The notes below the pieces were generated by a model, which was not told the DNA's origin, ran no database searches, and saw nothing but the letters and a program-made list of their open reading frames with translations. Shown piece by piece: positions 26,313 to 34,649 of a stretch of 64,000 nt of DNA; the first letter of the stretch is position 1, and the number at the start of each line of letters is the position of its first letter. This stretch comes from Olleya marilimosa CAM030 (GTDB lineage: Bacteria > Bacteroidota > Bacteroidia > Flavobacteriales > Flavobacteriaceae). The stretch covers positions 243,028-307,027 of the forward strand of contig NZ_JADR01000006.1 in assembly GCF_000518485.1 (NCBI RefSeq), given 5' to 3'. A program made the position numbers and the translations under genes.

Positions 26313-26729
26313 ATGAAAAAACTAATTATAATAAATGGACCTAATCTTAATCTATTAGGTAAACGCGAACCAAATATATATGGTAGTCTATCTTTTACCG
26401 AATTTTTGGATCAAATTCAATCTAAATATCCATCTGCAACTATACAGCATTTTCAATCTAATATTGAAGGTGAATTAATTGATAAGTTGCAAGAGGTTGG
26501 TTTTAGTTATGATGGCATCATTTTAAATGCAGCAGCTTACACCCATACTTCAATTGGTATTGGTGATGCTGTAAAAGCTATTGAGACTCCTGTGGTCGAA
26601 GTGCATATTTCTAACACCTTTGGTAGGGAAGAGTTTAGACATCAATCCTACGTGTCTCCAAATGCAAAAGGGATTATTCTTGGTTTTGGACTACAAAGTT
26701 ATGAATTGGCCATTCAAAGTTTTTTATAA
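26313..26729 (+). CDS. aroQ: type II 3-dehydroquinate dehydratase
   Basis: This is a 138-residue enzyme of the shikimate pathway. Visible signatures are NGPNLNLLGKREPNIYG (with the catalytic Tyr), NAAAYTHTS and EVHISNTFGREEFRHQSY with the catalytic His. The length is typical. I use the Met at 26313, where the family's MKK-hydrophobic start lies, rather than the in-frame Met five codons upstream. It converts 3-dehydroquinate to 3-dehydroshikimate in the cytosol. Confidence 0.95.
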   Translation: MKKLIIINGPNLNLLGKREPNIYGSLSFTEFLDQIQSKYPSATIQHFQSNIEGELIDKLQEVGFSYDGIILNAAAYTHTSIGIGDAVKAIETPVVEVHISNTFGREEFRHQSYVSPNAKGIILGFGLQSYELAIQSFL

Positions 26730-26895
26730 TATAAAGCGCTTTAACAATTTAGGTTTTGCTTAACTTTTAAAAGCACAACTCTTAAAATAAATTTAATTTT
26801 TTAGTATAACACAAGGTTTCTATTAAAAACTGTTAAATACAAGCACATTGCTGTTAAACGTTGTTAATAGAACATCTGTACTTAGATTCAGTTCG

Positions 26896-26903
26896 TAATT
26901 TTG
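26896..26903 (+). promoter_or_regulatory. -7 element (TAATTTTG) upstream of the second beta-barrel gene
   Basis: It matches TAnnTTTG 26 bases before the ATG at 26930. A TTG at 26861 is too far away for a standard spacer. Confidence 0.45.
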
Positions 26904-26929
26904 ATGTATTAACCTAAAAAAATATACAA

Positions 26930-27568
26930 ATGAAAAAATTAATTTTAAGTACAGCACTTTTTATTTCGGGATTAGCATTAGTAAATGCACAATCAGATTC
27001 TAAGGACGTTCAATTAGGTATAAAAGGTGGATTAAATTCATCTACAATTAGTGGAGATGATTTCGGTGATTTAGATTCTAGAACTAGTTTTAATGCTGGT
27101 TTAGTTGCAGAAATCCCATTAACTGAAAGATTATCATTTCAGCCTGAGGTGTTATACTCTGGACAAGGTTTTGATGTTAGAGAGATTGATCAAGACAACA
27201 TTGTAGACACTGATGAAAATATCGAATATCAATTAGATTACATTCAAGTACCATTATTACTAAAAGCATATATTGTAAAAGGGCTTAGTGTAGAGGCTGG
27301 ACCACAATTTGGATTTAAAATCCACGAAGAGTTTGATTACCAACCAAACAGTGATGGTGGAGATATCGAAATTGACTCTGATGACTCTTACGTAAAAGAT
27401 TTTGACACAAGTATTGCTTTAGGAGCAGCCTATAAGTTTGACAATGGCTTTTTCTTAAGTGGACGTTATAACTTAGGTGTTACTGATATTTTTGAAGATG
27501 GTACACCATTTGAAGGTGTAGACGCAAAAAATAACGTTTGGCAATTTGGTATTGGATTTATGTTTTAA
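26930..27568 (+). CDS. PorT-like outer-membrane beta-barrel protein
   Basis: This 212-residue protein has a signal peptide (LILSTALFISGLALVNAQ). The mature barrel has the typical IKGGLNSSTISGD opening, FNAGLVAEIPLTERLSFQPEVLYS (shown here only in outline), YIQVPLLLKAYI and a final FGIGFMF. This is the outer-membrane beta-barrel (PorT/OMP_b-brl_2) pattern seen many times per flavobacterial genome. Membership in the T9SS PorT role itself is not implied. It is monocistronic between its own promoter and a shared terminator. Confidence 0.84.
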   Translation: MKKLILSTALFISGLALVNAQSDSKDVQLGIKGGLNSSTISGDDFGDLDSRTSFNAGLVAEIPLTERLSFQPEVLYSGQGFDVREIDQDNIVDTDENIEYQLDYIQVPLLLKAYIVKGLSVEAGPQFGFKIHEEFDYQPNSDGGDIEIDSDDSYVKDFDTSIALGAAYKFDNGFFLSGRYNLGVTDIFEDGTPFEGVDAKNNVWQFGIGFMF

Positions 27569-27589
27569 TCCAATACAGCCTATATAAAT

Positions 27590-27626
27590 AAAAAAAGTTC
27601 CAGATAATTCTGGAACTTTTTTTTTG
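27590..27626. terminator. bidirectional terminator between the beta-barrel gene and lpdA
   Basis: The 9-bp stem AGTTCCAGA / TCTGGAACT with a TAAT loop is flanked by A and T runs on both sides. Confidence 0.88.
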
Positions 27627-27658
27627 TTTTATAGTGTTTAAAATAAATTTTAAAACTC

Positions 27659-29035
27659 TTATAAATGTATTACTTCGTCATAAGCATCTGCAACAGCTTC
27701 CATAACCGCTTCACTCATAGTTGGGTGTGGATGTACCGCTTTTAATACTTCATGTCCTGTAGTTTCTAATTTACGTCCTAAAACAGCTTCTGCAATCATA
27801 TCAGTAACACCTGCACCAATCATATGGCAACCTAACCACTCACCATATTTAGCATCAAAAATGACTTTTACAAAACCATCTTTTGCTCCAGAAGCACTTG
27901 CTTTACCTGAAGCAGAGAAAGGGAATTTTCCAACCTTAATATCGTATCCTTGATCTTTAGCTTGTTTTTCAGTTAATCCAACGCTTGCAATTTCTGGACT
28001 TGCATAAGTACAACCAGGTATATTACCATAGTCTAATGCTTCTACATGCATACCAGCAATTTTTTCGACACATAAAATCCCTTCAGCAGAAGCAACATGT
28101 GCTAAAGCTTGACCAGGAGTTACATCACCAATTGCATAATATCCAGGAATGTTTGTTTGGTAGTAATCGTTTACTAAAATCTTATCTCTATCAACAGCAA
28201 TACCAACGTCTTCTAATCCAATGTTTTCAATGTTAGTTTTAATACCAACAGCACTTAAAATAATGTCAGCTTCTAAAACCTGTTCTCCTTTAGCAGTTTT
28301 AACTGTTGCTTTAACACCTTCTCCAGACGTATCAACTTTAGTTACTTCTGCAGATGTCATGACGTTTATACCACTCTTTTTAAAAGACTTTTCTAATTGC
28401 TTAGACACGTCAATATCCTCAACAGGTACAATGTTTGGTAAATATTCTACAATTGTAACTTCAGTTCCCATAGAGTTGTAGAAGTATGCAAACTCAACAC
28501 CAATTGCACCAGATCCAACAACAATCATCTTTTTAGGTTGTGTTGGTAAAGTCATTGCTTCTCTGTAACCAATTACTTTTTTACCATCTTGTGGTAAACT
28601 TGGTAGCTCTCTAGAGCGTGCTCCAGTAGCAATTACAATATGATCAGCACTGTAAACAGTTCCGTCTACTTCAACTTTTTTTCCTGGTTTTAATGTCCCA
28701 AAACCATTGATAACATCAATTTTGTTTTTTTTCATTAAAAACTGAACACCTTTACTCATGCCTTCAGCAACACCACGACTACGTTTTACAACAGCATTAA
28801 AATCTTTATCATAATCTGTTACGGATAAACCATAATCACTTGCGTGCTTTAGATATTCAAAAACCTGAGCAGATTTTAGTAACGCTTTAGTTGGAATACA
28901 ACCCCAATTTAAACATACACCACCAAGACTTTCTTTTTCAATTACAGCTGTTTTAAGGCCTAATTGTGAAGCGCGAATTGCGGTTACATAACCTCCAGGT
29001 CCACTTCCAAGAACAATTACATCGTATTTACTCAT
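27659..29035 (-). CDS. lpdA: dihydrolipoyl dehydrogenase (E3)
   Basis: This 458-residue flavoprotein disulfide reductase has an N-terminal FAD motif (VLGSGPGGYVTAIRA), the redox-active pair Cys41/Cys46 in GGVCLNWGCIPTKAL, an NAD-binding VVGSGAIGVEFAYF and a C-terminal HPHPTMSE with catalytic His437 and Glu442. It reoxidises dihydrolipoamide in the pyruvate, 2-oxoglutarate, branched-chain or glycine complexes. It stands alone, not with E1/E2 genes, so it may serve several complexes. Confidence 0.95.
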   Translation of the reverse strand: MSKYDVIVLGSGPGGYVTAIRASQLGLKTAVIEKESLGGVCLNWGCIPTKALLKSAQVFEYLKHASDYGLSVTDYDKDFNAVVKRSRGVAEGMSKGVQFLMKKNKIDVINGFGTLKPGKKVEVDGTVYSADHIVIATGARSRELPSLPQDGKKVIGYREAMTLPTQPKKMIVVGSGAIGVEFAYFYNSMGTEVTIVEYLPNIVPVEDIDVSKQLEKSFKKSGINVMTSAEVTKVDTSGEGVKATVKTAKGEQVLEADIILSAVGIKTNIENIGLEDVGIAVDRDKILVNDYYQTNIPGYYAIGDVTPGQALAHVASAEGILCVEKIAGMHVEALDYGNIPGCTYASPEIASVGLTEKQAKDQGYDIKVGKFPFSASGKASASGAKDGFVKVIFDAKYGEWLGCHMIGAGVTDMIAEAVLGRKLETTGHEVLKAVHPHPTMSEAVMEAVADAYDEVIHL

Positions 29036-29127
29036 TCTATTATTTTTTGTAGTTTTAAGAAGTTACGAAGTTACAAAACCAAATTTGAATAAAGAATTTA
29101 GATTCTTAAAAAATTATAACTTTATAC

Positions 29128-29136
29128 TACCTTTGC
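29128..29136 (+). promoter_or_regulatory. -7 element (TACCTTTGC) of the type II NADH dehydrogenase gene
   Basis: A perfect TAnnTTTG(C) lies 17 bases before the ATG at 29154. It lies downstream of the alternative start at 29085, so it decides the start. Confidence 0.6.
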
Positions 29137-29153
29137 AATGCAAGTTTTTTAAT

Positions 29154-30437
29154 ATGAATATACCTAAATCTAGTTTTCCGCGAATTATAATAATTGGTGG
29201 TGGTTTTGCTGGCATTGCGTTAGCTAAAAAATTATCTAAACAAGAAGTACAAGTTGTCCTTTTAGATAAACACAATTATCATACTTTTCAACCTTTATTA
29301 TATCAGGTGTCAACAGGAGGATTAGAACCAGACTCCATTGCATATCCTATAAGAAAGGTTTTAGGAGATTTTCCTAACTTTTTCTTTAGGTTAGCAGATG
29401 TTTCTGAAATTAATACCGAAAAAAACAAGATCATTTCTAATATTGGAGAACTTAAATACGACTATTTAGTGGTAGCTTCAGGCTCAAAAACTAATTACTT
29501 TGGTAATACGTCTATTGAAGCCAATAGCATGGAAATGAAAACGGTACCACAATCTTTAAACCTAAGGAGTCTTATTCTTGAAAATTTTGAAGAAGCACTG
29601 TTAACTTCAGATTTAAATGAACGAATAGCTTTAATGAATTTTGTTATAGTTGGTGCAGGTCCAACAGGAGTAGAGCTAGCAGGTGCTTTAGCCGAAATTA
29701 AAAAAGGAATTTTACCTAAGGATTATCCAGACTTGGACACACGATTGGCACAAATTAATTTAATCCAATCTGGCGATAAGATTTTAAAAGAAATGAGTCC
29801 TCAAGCGTCTCAAAAAGCTGAAGATTTTTTAGAAAAACTAGGCGTTCATGTTTGGAAAAATGTAAGAGTAACTGGTTATGATGGTAAAACAGTTACTACA
29901 AATAGTGATTTAACCTTTGATGCAGCAACAGTTGTTTGGGCAGCAGGAGTTAAAGGAGCAGCTATAAAAGGGTTGGACTCAGACCAGTTTGTATCTAGAG
30001 GCAATAGGATTATGGTTAATGAGTTTAATCAAGTTAAAGGCTTAAATAATGTTTTTGCGGTTGGAGATGTTGCACAAATGGAAACTGAAAGCACGCCACA
30101 TGGTCATCCTATGATGGCACAACCAGCAATACAACAAGGTAGATTATTAGGTGATAATTTACTTAGAATGTTAGAAAACAAACCCATGAAGCCTTTTGTA
30201 TACAACGATAAAGGATCTATGGCTACTGTAGGACGTAACAAGGCTGTCGTAGATTTGCCTAACTTTAAATTTCAAGGCGTTTTTGCTTGGTTTGTTTGGA
30301 TGTTTGTTCACCTATTTTTTTTAATAGGTTTTAGAAATAGAATGGTTGTATTTATTAACTGGGTATATAACTACATTAGGTTTGATAGAGAAGCACGTTT
30401 AATAATTAGACCTTACAAAAAGAATATTAAACCTTAA
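29154..30437 (+). CDS. type II NADH dehydrogenase-like NAD(P)/FAD oxidoreductase
   Basis: This 427-residue protein has an N-terminal FAD motif (IIIIGGGFAGIALAKKL), a second dinucleotide motif (VIVGAGPTGVELAGAL) and the FAD-binding NVFAVGDVAQME. A hydrophobic C-terminal segment (GVFAWFVWMFVHLFFLIGF) anchors NDH-2 enzymes to the inner face of the cytoplasmic membrane. It oxidises NADH to reduce menaquinone without pumping protons. The start was chosen because a perfect -7 promoter box lies between it and the upstream in-frame ATG. Confidence 0.9.
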   Translation: MNIPKSSFPRIIIIGGGFAGIALAKKLSKQEVQVVLLDKHNYHTFQPLLYQVSTGGLEPDSIAYPIRKVLGDFPNFFFRLADVSEINTEKNKIISNIGELKYDYLVVASGSKTNYFGNTSIEANSMEMKTVPQSLNLRSLILENFEEALLTSDLNERIALMNFVIVGAGPTGVELAGALAEIKKGILPKDYPDLDTRLAQINLIQSGDKILKEMSPQASQKAEDFLEKLGVHVWKNVRVTGYDGKTVTTNSDLTFDAATVVWAAGVKGAAIKGLDSDQFVSRGNRIMVNEFNQVKGLNNVFAVGDVAQMETESTPHGHPMMAQPAIQQGRLLGDNLLRMLENKPMKPFVYNDKGSMATVGRNKAVVDLPNFKFQGVFAWFVWMFVHLFFLIGFRNRMVVFINWVYNYIRFDREARLIIRPYKKNIKP

Positions 30438-30439
30438 GT

Positions 30440-30967
30440 TTATTGCTTAGGCTTACTAAATTTAGAGTCATTATATGCTTTAGATTTACCTTTTGGTATG
30501 GATAAAGATTGCCAATCTTCGTTTTTAATCATGATGCCAATGTAGGCTATTTGTCCAATATGGTATGAGTAATGACCTAGTTGTCTAAAAATAGCATCAG
30601 CAACGGTTTGGCTTTCGTTTCTTATATAAACAATACGCTTTAAATCGTTGTTTTTTAAAGGTGTTATAGCATTGTAAAGACATTGCCAACCTTTTTCCCA
30701 ATCAGCAAGTACTTCGGCTTTGGTAGTATATGTAGCTTCAAATTCTTGCTCACGTTGTCGCCATTGTTTTTCGCTATCTTCGGTTAAAAAATTAGTCCAT
30801 CTGCTTAACATATTTCCAACCATATGTTTTACAATTATGGATACACTATTAGAGTTGTCGTGTACTTGGTAATTCATTTCATTAAATGATAACTGCTGGA
30901 GTGTTTTATCTCCAGCAGTTTTATAATAATCAAACTGATTGATTAGGCTTGTAATATAATTATTCAT
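30440..30967 (-). CDS. DinB-like protein (DUF1572 family)
   Basis: This 175-residue four-helix protein has metal-ligand-type histidines in KHMVGNMLSRW (about residue 48) and GHYSYHIGQIAYIG (about 132-140), the arrangement of DinB/YfiT-like proteins. DUF1572 members are cytosolic and of unknown function; some relatives are thiol-dependent transferases. Its start overlaps the end of the upstream msrB by eight bases, so it is translated in the msrB operon. Confidence 0.8.
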   Translation of the reverse strand: MNNYITSLINQFDYYKTAGDKTLQQLSFNEMNYQVHDNSNSVSIIVKHMVGNMLSRWTNFLTEDSEKQWRQREQEFEATYTTKAEVLADWEKGWQCLYNAITPLKNNDLKRIVYIRNESQTVADAIFRQLGHYSYHIGQIAYIGIMIKNEDWQSLSIPKGKSKAYNDSKFSKPKQ

Positions 30968-31355
30968 TTTTAAAATCTACACTTGCCGAGTTTATACAAA
31001 ATCGTGTTCCAGTTTCAGTTGGTCCATCATTAAATACGTGACCCAAATGACCACCACAATTAGAGCAAACCACTTCTGTTCTAATCATCCCATGAGACTT
31101 GTCTAGAATGTTAGTAACGCTACCTGGAATGGCTTCATCAAAGCTAGGCCAACCACAATTAGATTCAAATTTACTATCGCTTTCAAATAGTTGTTGGTGA
31201 CAAGCAGCACAAGCATAGGCACCATTTTCAAAATGTAGGTTATATTTACCAGTGTGAGGCATTTCTGTGCCTTTTTTGCGTAAAATACGGTATTGTTCTT
31301 CCGTTAGCTCTTTACGCCATTCGTCTTCTGATTTAGTTATATTATAATTACTCAT
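30960..31355 (-). CDS. msrB: peptide-methionine (R)-S-oxide reductase, cytosolic
   Basis: This 131-residue MsrB has no signal peptide. Zinc ligands Cys49/Cys52 (CAAC) and Cys97/Cys100 (CSNC), the GHLGHVFNDGP core and the catalytic Cys120 in TRFCINSASV are all present. It repairs methionine-R-sulfoxide in proteins using thioredoxin. It overlaps both the upstream exported msrB and the downstream DUF1572 gene by eight bases each. Confidence 0.94.
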   Translation of the reverse strand: MSNYNITKSEDEWRKELTEEQYRILRKKGTEMPHTGKYNLHFENGAYACAACHQQLFESDSKFESNCGWPSFDEAIPGSVTNILDKSHGMIRTEVVCSNCGGHLGHVFNDGPTETGTRFCINSASVDFKNE

Positions 31356-31833
31356 TATCTGGTTTAAAATTTAATGCAACTCCGTTAATACAATGTCTTT
31401 TTCCTGTTGTTTCCTTAGGTCCATCATTAAATACGTGACCTAAATGTCCACCACAAGTTGCGCAGTGTTCTTCATCTCTTGTATATCCAATTTTGGTATC
31501 TGTACCAAAAGCGACATTACCTTTAATTTCTTGATCAAAACTAGGCCATCCTGTTCCAGAATCAAATTTATTTTCACTTTTAAATAAAGGTGTATCACAA
31601 GCAGCGCAATGGTAAGTTCCTGATCTATGTTCTTTATTTAAAGCACTAGAAAAGGGACGTTCTGTTCCTGCTTGTCGTAAAACATAATACTCAGCATCTG
31701 ATAATTCTGCTTTCCATTCGGTTTCTGTTTTAGTGATTTCAAAATTTTCCTTTACTTTTTCTTTTGTGTCTTGCGCATTGCCTTTACAATTAAATAAAGC
31801 ACATGCTAATACTAATAATGCAATTTTTTTCAT
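31348..31833 (-). CDS. msrB: peptide-methionine (R)-S-oxide reductase, lipoprotein/exported form
   Basis: This 161-residue MsrB has an N-terminal signal with a plausible lipoprotein Cys16 (ACALFNC). The mature domain has CAAC and CATC zinc pairs, GHLGHVFNDGP and the catalytic Cys148 in KRHCINGVAL. It would repair envelope or periplasmic proteins, complementing the cytosolic MsrB encoded next. Paired genes with overlapping ends suggest tandem duplication and coordinated oxidative-damage repair. The electron donor in the periplasm is not evident here. Confidence 0.9.
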   Translation of the reverse strand: MKKIALLVLACALFNCKGNAQDTKEKVKENFEITKTETEWKAELSDAEYYVLRQAGTERPFSSALNKEHRSGTYHCAACDTPLFKSENKFDSGTGWPSFDQEIKGNVAFGTDTKIGYTRDEEHCATCGGHLGHVFNDGPKETTGKRHCINGVALNFKPDNE

Positions 31834-31968
31834 ATTTTTTTCTTTTCTTTAAAGATATCCTAAAATCTTAAATTAGAATTAATACAGTCGTAATTTTAAT
31901 TTAAAAATAACATTTTATTGTTTGTGATTTTAAGTGTAACTTTTCAACGTCTAATAAAAATGTAATAC

Positions 31969-33384
31969 ATGAAAATATTTCATATCAGTGCAGAATGTTA
32001 TCCTATAGCTAAAGTTGGAGGATTGGCAGATGTTGTTGGAGCTTTACCTAAATACCAAAATAACTTAGGAGCAACATCTAGCGTTGTTATGCCTTTTTAT
32101 GATAATGCTTTCACCCAAAAAAATAATTTTAAGTCAATTTATGAAGGTAAATTGGACTTTAATGGTCATAAAATAAGTTACAATATTTTAAAAACTAAAG
32201 CTGCAATTTTGGATTTTGAGGTTTATTTTGTGGACATCCCAAATCTTTTGTATAAAAATTATGTGTATTCGCAGGATGATACAGATCGCTTTTTAGCGTT
32301 TCAGATCGCGACATTAGATTGGATTTTAACTTTAAAAGATTTTCCAGAAATTATTCATTGTCATGATCACCATACAGGATTAATACCTTTTATGTGTCAA
32401 GAAAGTTTTAAGTATAAAAGCTTAAATACAATTCCAGTAATTACTACCATCCACAATGCACAATACCAAGGTTGGTTTGGTTATGATAAATTACATTTAA
32501 TACCAGAATTTGAGTCGACTAAAACCGGATTGTTAGATTGGGACCATTGCATAAATCCTTTGGCAGCAGCAATAAAATGTGCTTGGCGTATAACCACTGT
32601 ATCACCTAGTTATATGGACGAGCTAAAACAAGAGACAAATGGACTTCAAGATTTATTACAGCATGAAAGTAATAAATGTATAGGCATATTAAACGGAATA
32701 GATACAGCAGTTTGGAATCCCGAAACAGACCATTATATAGCGCATAATTATAATATAAAAACACTAGAAGCTGGTAAATTAGCTAATAAGTTAGCGTTAT
32801 GTAAAACGTTTAATTTAGATGAAAGCAAACCGTTAATTACATTTATTGGCCGATTGGTACACGAGAAAGGTGCAGACGTTTTTCCTTTGGCTATAAAAAA
32901 AGCATTAGAGGATGAAAATTGTAGTGTTTTAGTGTTAGGCTCTGGAAATGATGAAGCTGAACAGGCTTTGCTTCAGTTAAAAGAAAATAATACAGGTCTT
33001 TACAATGTATTTATTGGTTATGACGAAAAACTGTCGCATAATATTTACGCAGGAGCAGATTATTTGCTAATGCCTTCAAGGGTTGAGCCTTGTGGATTAA
33101 ATCAATTATATGCGCTGCGTTACGGAACAATTCCTGTAGTGAGAAGTATTGGAGGTTTAAAAGATACAGTTATAGATATAGACAAAAATGAGGGATTTGG
33201 AATTAGTCATCAAGAAGTCACAGTAGATCAAATTTATAAGGCCATTACCCGAAGTATTGATTTGTACAATAAAACAACTATCTTTAAGTCAATAAGAAAA
33301 CATATTATGACCATTAATCATTCATGGGATGTGTCAGCAAAAGCATATATTAATTTATACCAATCTTTAAAAAAACAACTATGA
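31969..33384 (+). CDS. glgA: glycogen synthase (ADP-glucose, GT5)
   Basis: This 471-residue protein has the N-terminal ADP-glucose loop (KVGGLADVVGALPK, residues ~15-28) and the C-terminal GT-B motif MPSRVEPCGLNQLYALRYG with the nucleotide-binding RSIGGLKDTV. It elongates alpha-1,4-glucan from ADP-glucose. It is the first gene of the glgA-glgC-glgB operon and overlaps glgC by four bases. Confidence 0.95.
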   Translation: MKIFHISAECYPIAKVGGLADVVGALPKYQNNLGATSSVVMPFYDNAFTQKNNFKSIYEGKLDFNGHKISYNILKTKAAILDFEVYFVDIPNLLYKNYVYSQDDTDRFLAFQIATLDWILTLKDFPEIIHCHDHHTGLIPFMCQESFKYKSLNTIPVITTIHNAQYQGWFGYDKLHLIPEFESTKTGLLDWDHCINPLAAAIKCAWRITTVSPSYMDELKQETNGLQDLLQHESNKCIGILNGIDTAVWNPETDHYIAHNYNIKTLEAGKLANKLALCKTFNLDESKPLITFIGRLVHEKGADVFPLAIKKALEDENCSVLVLGSGNDEAEQALLQLKENNTGLYNVFIGYDEKLSHNIYAGADYLLMPSRVEPCGLNQLYALRYGTIPVVRSIGGLKDTVIDIDKNEGFGISHQEVTVDQIYKAITRSIDLYNKTTIFKSIRKHIMTINHSWDVSAKAYINLYQSLKKQL

Positions 33385-34646
33385 TTAATAACAAAGTGTT
33401 ATCTATAATTTTAGGAGGAGGACAAGGATCCAGATTATATCCACTAACTGCAACTAGATCTAAACCTGCAGTGCCTATTGCAGGAAAGTATAGATTGGTA
33501 GATATTCCAATTTCTAATTGTATTAATTCTGACATCAAGCGTATGTTTGTGTTAACACAGTTTAACTCTGCGTCTTTAAATCGTCATATCAAAAACACCT
33601 ATCATTTTAGTTTTTTTAGTTCAGCTTTTGTAGATGTTTTAGCAGCAGAGCAAACACCAGGTAATGAAGGTTGGTTTCAAGGTACAGCAGATGCGGTTAG
33701 ACAAAGCATGCATCATTTTTTAAGTCATGATTTTGAGTATGCCTTAATCTTGTCTGGAGACCAATTATACCAAATGGATTTTAACGAGATGATTGATGCA
33801 CACATTAAAGCTAAAGCAAAAATATCGATAGCAACTATTCCTGTAAATGCTAAAGATGCAACGTCATTTGGAATTTTAAAAACAGATGATAAAAATGTAA
33901 TTACTTCTTTTATAGAAAAACCAGACGCATCATTGTTACCAGAATGGACATCAACTGTTAGTCCAGAAATGCAAAAACAAGGTAAAAACCATTTAGCATC
34001 AATGGGAATCTATATTTTTAATAGAGATTTATTGGTAGAGCTAATGAGTAATCCAGATACAAATGACTTTGGAAAGGAAATCATTCCGCAATCCATTGCA
34101 AAACATAAAACACTTAGTTATCAATTTGAAGGGTATTGGACAGATATAGGGAATATAGATTCGTTTTTTGAAGCTAATTTAGGCTTGACGGATGATATAC
34201 CTAAATTTAACTTATACGATAAAGATCAAAGTGTTTACACACGTGCTAGGATATTACCAACTTCTAAAATATCGGGAACTGCTTTAGATAGAACAGTAAT
34301 TGCAGAAGGATGTATTGTTAATGCAGCCAAAATTGAAAAATCAGTCATTGGTATTAGATCTAGAATAGGTAAAGAAACCACCATTATTAATACTTACATG
34401 ATGGGTTGTGATTCCTATGAATCTTTAGAAGAAATAGAGTCCAATAAGATTAAAATTTTAATGGGAATAGGAGAGCGTTGTTTTATTAAAAATACAATTA
34501 TTGATAAAAATATAAGGATAGGAGATGATGTTAGAATTAATGGTGGAAAGCACTTAGAAAATAAAGAAACCGATACTTATGTTATTAAAGATGGTATTGT
34601 TGTTATTAAAAAAGGAGCTGTAATACCTAATGGATTTGTAATATAG
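33381..34646 (+). CDS. glgC: glucose-1-phosphate adenylyltransferase
   Basis: This 421-residue nucleotidyltransferase has the N-terminal pyrophosphorylase loop (LGGGQGSRLYPLTATRSKPA), PVAGKYRLVDIPISN-type effector residues, GTADAVRQ and FEGYWTDIGNID, then a left-handed beta-helix C-terminus. It makes ADP-glucose from glucose-1-phosphate and ATP, the committed step of glycogen synthesis, usually under allosteric control. It overlaps glgA and is three bases from glgB. Confidence 0.95.
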   Translation: MINNKVLSIILGGGQGSRLYPLTATRSKPAVPIAGKYRLVDIPISNCINSDIKRMFVLTQFNSASLNRHIKNTYHFSFFSSAFVDVLAAEQTPGNEGWFQGTADAVRQSMHHFLSHDFEYALILSGDQLYQMDFNEMIDAHIKAKAKISIATIPVNAKDATSFGILKTDDKNVITSFIEKPDASLLPEWTSTVSPEMQKQGKNHLASMGIYIFNRDLLVELMSNPDTNDFGKEIIPQSIAKHKTLSYQFEGYWTDIGNIDSFFEANLGLTDDIPKFNLYDKDQSVYTRARILPTSKISGTALDRTVIAEGCIVNAAKIEKSVIGIRSRIGKETTIINTYMMGCDSYESLEEIESNKIKILMGIGERCFIKNTIIDKNIRIGDDVRINGGKHLENKETDTYVIKDGIVVIKKGAVIPNGFVI

Positions 34647-34649
34647 CTT

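Noticed and set aside
29085..29153. Longer N-terminus of the type II NADH dehydrogenase
   Set aside because: A perfect -7 promoter box lies inside it and the FAD motif follows the later Met at the usual distance.
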